This document shows positions 33,116 through 43,700 of a stretch of 64,000 nucleotides of DNA, one piece after another (positions within the stretch are counted from its first letter, which is position 1; each line of letters opens with the position of its first letter). The notes below the pieces were generated by a model. That model did no database searches and was not told the DNA's origin. It was given only the letters and a program-made list of their open reading frames with translations. The translations under genes and the position numbers were made by a program. The DNA comes from Tubulanus polymorphus (taxonomy: Eukaryota; Nemertea; Palaeonemertea; Tubulaniformes; Tubulanidae), in the NCBI RefSeq assembly GCF_964204645.1, contig NC_134036.1:9162704-9226703 (forward strand). The letters run 5' to 3'.

Positions 33116-33220
33116 GTTTGTCTGACAGTAGAGAAGTGGATGGGAAATGGGCAACTTTATGGTTTTGTTATAGAGTTATGTTCGGGTTTATTCCCTCCCG
33201 CTCGCTCTACTGTCAGCCGT
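32640..33220. repeat. Tandem array of four hairpin units with TCTG/TCTA spacers
   Basis: Units of about 104 bases begin CTGACAGTAGAG and end CTCTACTGTCAG, forming a 12-bp terminal inverted repeat around a shared core (GGGCAACTTTATGG, then a TTTTTAAACCATA hairpin partner, then CCCTCCCGCTCG). They are spaced by TATCTATGTCTGTC microsatellite, giving a 150-170 base period. Unit starts are near 32647, 32804, 32955 and 33123. Confidence 0.75.
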
Positions 33221-35029
33221 AGCCTATAGTCCTATACGAATAAAATAAACAATTAAGATATAATCTGCTTACCAGTTATTACTTCGTACATGGGGCAGGG
33301 AGGTTAAAAAATCAGAATTTCGTGCTTACGTCTGTTCGTAGGCCTATGAGATATTGACTTACCGAGATATAACTGTGGCCACAGCCACATTATCAGCCAA
33401 ATCATCTTTCCTGTTGGTGAATTCCATCCTTTTCTTAAAACATGAAATTCTGGTCCACTTATTTTCGACTGGAAAGTCTTTACGGCATAGCCAATCTGAG
33501 TTCAGTCCTGGTACAGTCTGCAATAGACCTATATTCGGATAAAAATTCATGTCACATATTCTGCCGAAACAGCTTCGGTGCATTAGGCCTTTTCATTTCA
33601 AAGTATCAGCATGAACTTTTTAGTATTGTGGAGCTGCGGTGACCTACGGCTACTACACCAGGTCCAGTCCTCCAGGACAGGAGGTCTTTCGAGTATCATT
33701 TTACTATTGAATGTCGAATTATCTGCCATTATACAAAGAGAATCTACCATACCTATTTATCATTTTGCGTAAAGAAATGGTTCAGGTGGTTTTGGTAAGC
33801 TACAAAGTCAACTAAAAGCCTACACACGTATCAGCAGTACTTACTGTCAGCTGGTCAGTCGACTCGAGAACCCGGAAATAGAACAGAAATATTGCATTTC
33901 AGAGGTAAATACAGCATCTATCGTACGCATTTACACCAATTAAGCCATCGTTATCTTCCTTCATCTGTTGCCAATATCAAATATGATATCGTATGCACAT
34001 AATCCAGTGTTATCCTGTGAAATCTTTGAATTTGACGTCAAAAATTATTGAAAACATCGCCGACGGCGGCCATTTTAGGAAAATCACCACCAGGAGGACC
34101 ACTGCGTATTTTTATAATGAAATATGATTTTATCAATCTAAAAACCACAAAAACATATTTCCTGAATGAATATCTGTTAAAGATTTAGAACAATGATTGA
34201 AAATTCATATTATGACACACAGCGCAGCGCAAAAATATAATCAGCAAGTTCACGCACGGTAACTAAGGACGCGCACGTACGCCACTGTCAAGGGTCAAGG
34301 TCAAATTCAGCTGAAAGCTTGTACACTCGTGGACAATGAAAAAGGGGTAACAGGTGACTGATATCACACCGAATTTCAATTCCTATGAATACTTTTCATA
34401 TAGTGAATTCTGTACAAGAGTTAAAAAAAACTTGAAATATTAACGAAACAGTTTTTTGACGGACAAATCGTTACCATCGAATTTTCAAAACTTTTTTAAT
34501 GCCTTGGTGACCACTGGTCTAGTACGCGGTTTTCTGAAACAAAAGTGGCCAAGTTTACAGAACGACAAATGATTACAAATATTAGGAGCCTAATGCGTTT
34601 AATGATTTAATTAATTGGCATCGCGCTGATTGGTTGAAAGACGGTTGTTAGTCATCTTGCCTGTGATTTAATTGTTTTTTTTAGTATCGATTAACCATAG
34701 ATTTAATCTTATCATAACTTATTTGCAGGTGCTTCTCGCAAACATTTTCTATTCGTTTTCAAACGCAGTACTGTTCAGATGATTCGCGTCAAGCTTTGAG
34801 TCAAGTAGTAAAAAAGGTTATGTATTAGCATTACTATGCAGTCAAAATAACGCACTGCGGCAAGTGAGGTGCTGTGATCCAGATGTGTAACCTATTAAGG
34901 AGTAATATATTTCCATCATGTCAACGCCATTCAGAAACAGTAGCAAAACATACTGCTGGTCTCTAAAAATAACAATACGACGACAACCACTTTCGAATTC
35001 GACGATATTCGAGAAGTTTCACTTGGGCA
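33221..35029. other. Host non-coding DNA
   Basis: No gene, RNA or ordered repeat that I can support. Short open frames at 33354-33642 overlap on both strands and lack any recognisable domain or splice context. Confidence 0.3.
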
Positions 35030-35480
35030 GTGGTGGTCAGTGATTCTAATGGGGAATGCTTTCTAGTTTCACACCAAATGCGGTACCGGTATATCTTTCT
35101 TAAGTTCGAGAAGTTTCAATTGGTCAGTGGTGGTCAGTGATGGTCAATTCATGAATTTTCAATGGCGAATCCTTTCTAGTTTGACACCATAACGCGGTAT
35201 ATCGTTCTCATATTCGAGAAGGTTGAATTGGTCAGTGGTGGTCAGTGATGGTCAATTTATGAATTCTCGATATTTATGGCGAATCCTTTCTAGTTTGACA
35301 CCATAAGGCGGTATCGAACTCATATTCGAGAAGTTTGAATTGGTCAGTGGTGGTCAGTGATGGTCAATTTATGAATTTGCAATGATGATGCCTCGGTAGT
35401 TTGAAAACAAACATGACTTGATAAATTTTCGAAATTCGCAGTCAGGTGTTCAGACTCGGGAATATCTCAATTGGTCAGTT
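35030..35480. repeat. Minisatellite with GGTCAGTGGTGGTCAGTGA motif, ~120-bp period
   Basis: Four units containing TTGGTCAGTGGTGGTCAGTG, TCAATTTATGAATT, GGCGAATCCTTTCTAGTTTG, ACACCAT and ATTCGAGAAGTTTGAA. Better conserved than its inverse relative at 22210-22900. Confidence 0.65.
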
Positions 35481-35899
35481 TCTGACCATCATGGTGTCAC
35501 CATTGTGGTCTATAGCTCAAATGAAACACGTGGGACCGTCGAAAGGGCCCAAAAGCGTGAGTCATTTCCTGAGTGATGTGATCCAAAAATGCCCTAACCT
35601 AAGGCAGTCTTTCGATTGGACGAAACCAAATCGGACAGATCAATTAAAATTTGGGAAGGCCACAGGCAGTGGTCTTTCTACGAAGCCCACGCGGTAGGCC
35701 TATACTTTGAGCGTATTATTATGAAATCTTTTTTTAAACCACCATATGTACCACATTAAGTAATAAGCAAACCGGAGCTTTCATTTGCCTATCTAGACTA
35801 CCCCGCCAGTACGGGTAGCCGAGCAAACCGTAAAACTCATAATGAACTTCATATCGCTGACAAAGGTAAACCAATTAACTACCCCCAATTAAGCATTTT

Positions 35900-36245
35900 C
35901 CATTAGAATTATCACCTAAACCGGGCCCAGGGCAGTAACGCAATTGGCTGTGTGAAAAACTAGCAACATATAACAAATCATGCAGTACAATCTTCCTCGT
36001 ATCAGACCGGTGATGCTCACATCGCAGTATTCTCCACTATTACATTCTCCAGAATTGAGGTCATCCGCATCTCTGTAGGCAGACAAAATGAAATTAGATC
36101 ACCAGCGTCTCTGTAGTCAAGCACACTATACAAAATCCGAGCAACAGCTGACGCTCACATCGCGCAAATGTTTGTTTTGATCATCGCACACAAAATGATT
36201 TTCAATCGGGAGCCAAACCGGGAACCGGGAACTAGCTTCACGGGG
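35900..36245. repeat. Dispersed repeat fragment shared with 20830-21600
   Basis: Begins GAATTATCACCTAAACCGGG and CCCAGGGCA, which also occur at about 20836. Ends with ATTTTCAATCGGGAGCC, then AAACCGGGAACCGGGAACTA, as at 21470-21600. The shared pieces suggest remnants of one composite repeat. Confidence 0.45.
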
Positions 36246-36984
36246 GTTGGTTTTCCTGGGAGTATTCATCGACTTAAGAGTACTGTTGGTCAAAAATGAA
36301 ATCTATAAAAGATGCAGCTTGAATAATATTTACCTCTTCATAACATTCGATATTGCATCCTTATATGTGTCACCACCTACTTTTAATCAACTTAAACAAC
36401 ATACCAGTGTTACATGTTTCTCAGGGTCGCTTAATTCTGATTTGAGAAGCTGGAAAATCCTCTATGTCCGATAATGCGTTGATATGAATGTCCGATTCAT
36501 TATCTTTTCTATCAGCTAGGCACCTCCTCGCATCAGCTTGGATTTCGGTAAGCAAGTGTAGTACCTTGCGCTGAAACTCTGAGATCAAATTGAGCGCTAG
36601 CGTGTACTCTACATGAACGCTGGATGATAACTGTGGTGCGTAGACACCGTTTGATGCTAAATATAAAACTGATCGAGGCAAACACTATAACTACTTCGAC
36701 TTCTTTTGTGATGATATAAATAGCAGAACCGGATACCATCCTACATTCCATAGACGCGTCGCGTGGCAAGGGCCTTTGAATATTTGTTTTTCACGGGGAC
36801 ATTCATAGAGAATACGTTCGATTTATACGTAATAGCGCATCGTCTGTGGCGGCGACATACGCTCGGGCCTGCGCTGTATGTGCCAATGTGAGCTGGTGAG
36901 GAGCGAGTGATCTCGTGTTGCAAGTTTTTCAATCCGGCACCGTCTGCCAGGGGCTTCAAGTCCGTCTAGTGTTGAAACTACAAT
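36246..36984. other. Host non-coding DNA upstream of a candidate first exon
   Basis: Overlapping short frames on the minus strand (36421-36959) have no domain or splice support. The last 100 bases would be promoter or 5' UTR of the exon at 36985. Confidence 0.25.
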
Positions 36985-37066
36985 ATGGATATCGTGTTGT
37001 TTATTGTCGGATTTATATTAATACTGATTGCTGAGAATTACGCGAAAGAATACACTAACAGACCCG
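36985..37066 (+). CDS. Candidate first exon encoding a signal peptide or anchor, phase-1 donor
   Basis: ATG opens 27 codons (MDIVLFIVGFILILIAENYA...) with a strongly hydrophobic core of about 15 residues. It ends in a good donor (CCCG|GTAAGAAAT) with one base left over. Phase and design equal the signal-peptide exon at 40771-40840, so it could be an alternative first exon of the 40771-51501 gene, or the start of a gene interrupted by the piggyBac insertion just downstream. No transcript evidence is available. Confidence 0.35.
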
Positions 37067-37149
37067 GTAAGAAATTACATAGCCATACGAGAAGAGTGGA
37101 TTGTGAACACCAATGTAAACAGTTGAAAAATTGCGTGTGAAACAATTTC

Positions 37150-38554
37150 AAACAATTTCTTGAAAATAACGTGAATCTAAAACCAAGGTCGCGATTTCGT
37201 GAATGGAAACCTGTAACAATACATGAAATGAAAGCTTTTATTTCTATATGCTTCATAATGGGACTGGTAGAAAAGCATGAAATTGAACTATACTGGGATA
37301 CTTACTGGACAACAGAAACACCTGGGTTCAAAAAAATAATGAGAAGAGATCGATTCACCTTGATTATGAGTTTACTTCACTAAGTCAACAATGAGAACAG
37401 AATACCACGTGGGGAACCAGGTCATGTGAGAGCCTTCAAAACAAAACCACTTATAGATCTACTTATACCTAAATTCAAGCAATTTTATGTGCCGTCATAA
37501 CATATAGCCCTAGATGAAATGACAATTGCTTTCAAAGGCGGAAGTACATTCAAGCAGTACAACCCAAATAAACCAGATAAATGGGGGTACAAGGCATTTG
37601 TTCTCTCAGGTTCCAAGTCAGCATATATAGTAGATTGGATTCCTTACACAGGGAAATCCATGCTGCCGATGATCGAAATGATGTGGACACTGAAGATGAG
37701 AACAGCGCTACGTATAGAATTGTTTATAAACTTTGTGAGTATAACTATGATAAAGGCCACATTGTGTTCATGGACAATTTTATACCAGTGTACCGCTAGC
37801 TACATTGTTTAGTGATCGTCAAACTGGTATCTGTGTAACAATTCGTGTGTCACAAAAAGGATTACATTTGTCAATTAAACCGCATCACAACCCACTATCT
37901 AAAGGCGATGACCCAGTTTTCAGTCGTAATGGAAAGATGTTAGTTGTCGCATGGCATGATACAAAAGGGTACATGTCCTCACAAATGTATATACAAATAA
38001 CTGTGTGGATAAACAGATACGTGCACGTGGAACAGAAACGGGTTTTCGGGACATCATGAAGCCGAGTTGTATCAATGAGTATAACAAATACATGGGAGGC
38101 GTTGACGTCTCGGATCAGCGTACAAAAACCTACAGATTTCCACATAGATCTCGAAAGTGGTACCCGAGAATATTTCAATCCCTCTTATCAGTGTGCATGC
38201 TGAATACCTACATAATCAATACACAAGTTGCATAACAATGGCAATGTCACTCTGCAGAGATTTCAGCGAATGGCGTCCGAATCACTACTGGAAGGATATA
38301 TAAACGAAACCCCACTTTCTCGTGGCCGTCAACCAACTGGAGAAATGCCACAAAGTTTGGTAGAAACACCCTTTCCAGGGAATGTTGAAAGCGGCAGGCC
38401 GAATTGTGTAGTTTGCTCAGATTCTACTCGACCCAGAGGCAGAAAACAATCGAAATATAAGTGTATTCAATGTAACGTTGCAATGTGTGCTGTACCTTGC
38501 TTTCAACGGTTCCACACCCTCATGAATTATACGTTATGCCACCTGGACATGTAA
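37150..38554 (+). pseudogene. piggyBac-like (PGBD) transposase, decayed
   Basis: Successive fragments keep the order of a piggyBac transposase. N-terminal part: PVTIHEMKAFISICFIMGLV, then YWDTYWTT and MRRDRFTLIMSLLH. First catalytic Asp: ALDEMTIAFKG followed by YNPNKPDKWGYKAF. Second: GHIVFMDNF. Third: INEYNKYMGGVDVSDQ with RKWYPRIFQSLL. At the end is a Cys-rich zinc-binding tail (CVVCSD...CIQCNVAMC). At least two in-frame stops (after SLLH and before HIALDEM) and three or more frame changes separate them, so it is inactive. TTAA targets at the edges were not identified with confidence. It sits in host DNA between the candidate exon at 36985 and the 806-bp element. Confidence 0.8.
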
Positions 38555-38773
38555 AAAGGTAGGAAAAGCCTTTTTTCTTTCTGTTTTCACCTTAAGAATT
38601 ATGTTTTTTGAATGAGGTTACTTACCTTAGATCACAAACATAGTTCCTTTCAATATCTTTTCTCATAAACTTAATTAACGCATTTTACTGTTTGGTACGT
38701 CGCTGTGTTCAGCATTAAGGTATGTTTGACTTTGGTGATGAATAAATAATGGAATGAAAATATATTAGTTTTC

Positions 38774-39579
38774 TATGGAAGCCCTGAAACGACATTACGA
38801 ATTACGTTTTACGAATTACGTCTTACGAGTTACGTTTTACGACTTGCATTTTGGGCAACGATTTACCACAACATTTCGAACAAGAGGTCAAGGTTGTGGT
38901 GCACTCTCCGTGTCGTGAATATTAAACTTTGGGTAGCAGGCAGAAGGCAGTACTTAAGTAGTGTGATCGGTTGTATTTTTTGCCGAATGCTTCAACTAAT
39001 AACGATCATCGATGACATTGCAGCCCAAACAAACGCTTTGCTTTCAAATATAAATATATATTTTCATTATTAAAAGCTAAGACTTGTTCTGATCATTTGT
39101 TACAATTGAACAATTGTATCCGCACCGATATGGAGTCCAATTCCTTTTTATCTCCATGAACCCCGAATAATGTCCAGTTTTGTATCGTCTAAATCATTGT
39201 TCCCTTGCCAAACAGGACAGTGCCAGTGTTTGTAATTTATTAATTAATGAATCAGGGTGTATGCAGGCTGAATCTCCATACGTTTAATCATTTGAAATTA
39301 TCATAAGTCACTTTTTGACTTCCTTGGTCTCATTATTACTTGTAATAAGAAATGCGTACGAAACTCCCTCAATATCACGGATATATACATGTATATATTT
39401 CGAAATGCAAAATAAATTCAGTCAGATTCTACTGCAATCTTCAGTCATGATTCGACTCCATTGCAAAGCCCGTGTTTTTCCGAAAAAAATTTGAAGCAAT
39501 AGCTAATAAGAAAATGGAAAACGTTTGTAAAACGTATTTCGTAAAACGTAATTCGTAATGTCGTTTCAGGGCTTCCATA
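38774..39579. mobile_element. 806-bp non-autonomous element with 41-bp perfect TIRs and 6-bp target duplication
   Basis: Both ends begin TATGGAAGCCCTGAAACGAC and stay identical, inverted, for 41 bases (38774-38814 and 39539-39579), then continue imperfectly with ACGTTTTACG motifs. GTTTTC flanks the element on each side (38768-38773 and 39580-39585). No coding frame. The interior near 39225-39425 resembles the LINE-type tail at 19020-19266. A 6-bp duplication fits several superfamilies, so I do not assign one. Confidence 0.8.
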
Positions 39580-39585
39580 GTTTTC

Positions 39586-40770
39586 TCAATTTTTTGCCTA
39601 ATTTTTCGAAGGCGATTGTTGCTATTTGGTTCTTCACATATTCCCGCAGTACGATCTCTACGAGATGATCGCCACTGCCAAGGTGAAACAGAAAATCGAC
39701 CACTCACGCGCGCGCCTTGCGCTAAACACAACCGGTGGCCGCGCGCGTTTCTATGAAAAATTTTTTACGATTGCATCATTGATAGATCTTCTGGTAAAAC
39801 TCTCTTCTTCGGAAAAAAAAGTTCTAAATTGTATCTGAACTATTCACAGTGCCACGAAATTACCTATTTTTCTCAAACGTTTCCTGAAAAAAGACGTATT
39901 GCTTTTAAACTATAGCCGTGTCAGAATTTTGCGGAAAATAATATGAACACAATCAGAAAATAGAAATCGTCACCTTTTTTAACGATATGTAAATCTAATC
40001 GGTGTGGCAAAAGGGGATGAACTACAATTAAAATAAGTAGTGATAAAAGAAAATAAGTAAATCGCGCTTGAGGTTTAAGTGCAACAGAAATAATATGTTT
40101 AAATCTGTTCAACGATGCTGCGGCACGCTGAGGTACATGCCCCCATAATGGCGCCTGGTGAAACTGAAAACATCCCTAACTGCCGAAGATAATATTATGC
40201 GCTCTAATGCAGGAAGCAAAAAACTAGAATCGAATAGATTTACTGAACTAGATATTTAAAATATCTAGTTCAGTAAATCTATACACATATTCGCAACACA
40301 AGTTATGAAAGAGGAAGTTTATTCCGTTTTCGTTTGTTTGCTTTTTCTATGAAAGTTACCATTTTAGGACGATAGTGCGCGTCCAGCTGTGGTAGAGAAC
40401 GACGTAATCAAATTGAATCAAATTGAACCGATCGAAATCGGCATTTCTGTTTGTTTTTACCTTTTTTACGCGTTAATTGGTTTGTTTTTAAACACGAATC
40501 GACAGGCTCTCGCGCACGGGTGCGACGGGAAACCCGGGTGACATACCCCACGGGGTACTTGTAAATAGACATTCCGGAACATTGCGGAACATATTTAGCA
40601 ACTTACTTCTTATTCTTATTTATGCAGAAGACTTTTTTTATTGCGAATTGGACAATAAACTCTCCAAGTTCATCGTTCTAAAACCGTATAGACCGTAGGA
40701 AGACAATTGTCTACGATTTGACTGGATCTAACATTTACCGACTTAGGAAGTGAACTCGTATTCGAATCCG
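39586..40770. other. Host upstream region of the fucolectin-domain gene
   Basis: No frame with domain support. It contains a perfect hairpin at 40234-40282. The last 300 bases, with a GC-richer patch near 40500-40560, are the likely promoter and 5' UTR for the start at 40771. Confidence 0.35.
40234..40282. repeat. Perfect 49-nt palindrome
   Basis: Arms of 23 bases (starting ATAGATTTACTGAACTAGAT) with a TAA centre. It lies in non-coding host DNA and could be the residue of a small fold-back element. Confidence 0.85.
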
Positions 40771-43700
40771 ATGGCCACCAAAGTCTTACTATTTCTAGCT
40801 TCGTTTCTAGTCGTATTTTTTGGTTCAACCCGCGTAAAAGGTACGTTCAGTTATAATACATAAAACTTGTGTTGTTCATTTTGTTTCTTTGAGTTTTTAT
40901 GGGTTTCGTCGTTAGATGAACCCATCAAAACTATTTTTAAGTAATTAAAGATGGTTTAAAGTGTCATCAATTGAACTCATTTTATGCCCTTACGTTAGCA
41001 ATCGCCCGATTATCTGTGTTTAGTTTGCAACACTGATTGATGATTTTGATTTTGTTTATACTTAGTATTAAGCTAAGGCCTGAATTGCTTTACATTAAAA
41101 GATGCATCCTATCATAAAACAATTGAAAGCCACATTCAGTTGATGAACTTGATTTCAACAGTCACCGGCCGGCCTGGTTTAATATGTACTGCCCTGAAAT
41201 TTGAAAAACTTATATATAGAAGCTTCTGGTTTAGTTACTGTCCCGGCCCGAATCGCAGTTTATGCTAAAGTTGTTTTATGTCACTGTCTCACGGGTTCAA
41301 AATTGTCAAGTCCAAAATGCCCATTATTAATATTGCGTAACTGTCTATCTTCCGCTGGTGAATATTGTTTTCCTCTTCCACTTGGTCAATCGTTAGACTA
41401 GCTATAGGCCCTCAGGGTACAGCTAGCAGTTGGCCTTGGGGTTCAGTCTGTGAACAGCTTCAAAACACTCGTGTTGAATCTTGGATTTGAAGCTTGTACC
41501 CCATGTACTGTATGGCCAATCTACTTGGCCTATGTCGTGGGTTCTTGGCGCTTATATCGAGAGCAGACTGTATCCAGTGGTCATGGTAAGTATAATTACT
41601 GACGTTTTACCTTGAAAGTATGGATTGAACATGCACCGCATCAACGCAGTTATTTCCATTCACTTTTCAAGTTCAAAGTCAATACCAAAACCCATCATGG
41701 AAAGTTTCTTTCTGGTTAAATGATTAAATCGCAAAAACGAATGATCAGGGTTTGTTTTTTCTTTAATCCCCAACGAAAGAGTCTTAAAGAACGCTACGAT
41801 TTTTGATAGAAAAACAAGTGCCCCAGTGATCAGTGGAAAATTAAATTGCGAAATTGAGGTAATTAAGATTTGATGAATGCGTTGAAGTTATAGAGAATGG
41901 AAAAGTCTTTGTATTAGTAACTGGTCGTAATTTTACTGAATCGTTGAAGTAATTGAGAATGGGTAGGTCGTCATACCAATAATTATTTTACTGAATCTTT
42001 GAAGTCATTGAGAATGGGAAGGTCGTCTTAAGTAACTAATCATAGTTTTACTAAATCGTTGAAATTATTGAGTTAAGAATAAAAATGTCGTCATTAGTAG
42101 CTTATAAAATATGAGTCCCACAATCACAAGTTCGAAAAAGATTTAAAACATCAAAACTATAAGGAATTTATTAAAAACTCGAATTTTCGGTTTTATCCTA
42201 AAAACCATTCTCAAGAGTGACTAAAATTATGACATTTCACAGTATATATACCAGTAAGAACGACGCACACTATTGCACATGAAAACTAGGTAATATTAAC
42301 AAATTATCGATAGCCTACTACGGTACACACAGTTGGCAGCTATATTTCTCGAATAATTTTTCCCTCTCACAGTATTACCCGACGTCACATAGTTGAGTCG
42401 GCTTTAATAAATTCCCATTCAAATTCCTGTGTCAATGGTAACCTTGGTTTCTCCCCTCATAATAAACTTTTGTGCCTATACATTTCCTCTCTGGTTAATA
42501 TTACCTAGTTTTCATGTGCAATAGTGTGCGTCGTTGTTACTGGTATATATACTGTGAAATGTCATAGTTTTAGTCACTCTTGAGAATGGTTTTTAGGATA
42601 AAACCGAAAATTTGAGTTTTTTATAAATTCCTTATAGTTTTGATGTTTTAAATCTTTTTCGAACTTGTGATTGTGGGACTCATATTTTATTCGTCTCTCG
42701 CGATTTATTGCGTAGTTTTATCACGTTATTAGTAGCTTATCATGATTTTTACTGAATCGCTGAATTCATTTAGAATGAAAAGGTTTCTTCAATTTGTGTA
42801 ATCTTTATTTTACCGAATAATTAAATCAATTTCATACATTATTCGAAGTGCGCGTCGTGATTGGTATTTATCGGGTTTTTCTCATTTTCATGCCATTTTT
42901 ATGAATTCAACATCGCCCAAGTGTACTTTCGTGTGCTTTTCAGAACTGACATTTTCATTCTTAATTGCGTGCGCGCGTCTTCACAAACAACATTACGAAA
43001 CCAGCTTTCAAGGCGGATTTCTGAATTGATCCAAAATGTCATAGCAGACAGACGAAATTAAAATAAGGCTAAATATGATACCTGAAGTAACTTTTATATT
43101 TTCTCGTCTTTATTGTCGGATTCTCGTTATAGAATCGTCTCAACACGGACATAGTATTTTATCAATGGTGTTTTTAAGTAACCAGGTCGGATCAATCATG
43201 CTGAAAATTAACCAAGTATGAAAAAATTCCTAGCGGCTAATCCGGCCTGCCGTGGGTAAATAAAACTGGATGTGAGTTCGTATTAATCATTTATCGTGAA
43301 TGAAATTCGAGTGGAAATTCAACGGAGAGACGGTAAAGAAAATTCATTAATCTATTGATGTATAAGTTTTCCGTGGCGCATTCCATTTTAGGAAAAACTT
43401 TGGTTTACCACGCGTTCTCACGCTCAGGGCCACGGAAGGAGTTCAATGTATAGCTGTACTTTCGACTGTTGGTCGGGCCATTTTACATGATATTAACACA
43501 GAACGCCGACGCCCACTCCATCTCGGCGACTATTCCCTTATAGTTCCATGATATTTGGTACCGGCAATATGGCCATATGTCACTTGAAAACATTAAGACC
43601 TTAAGACACCGTGCACATGACGTCACAGCTTGTTTCCTTGTCAGCATTGGAGTGTTGACAATCATAAGCTGCCTCTTTGATATCCAATATCCATATTCGG

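Noticed and set aside
32640-33220. CRISPR-like array
   Set aside because: The repeats are ~104-base hairpins with microsatellite spacers of repeated, non-unique sequence in a eukaryotic context.
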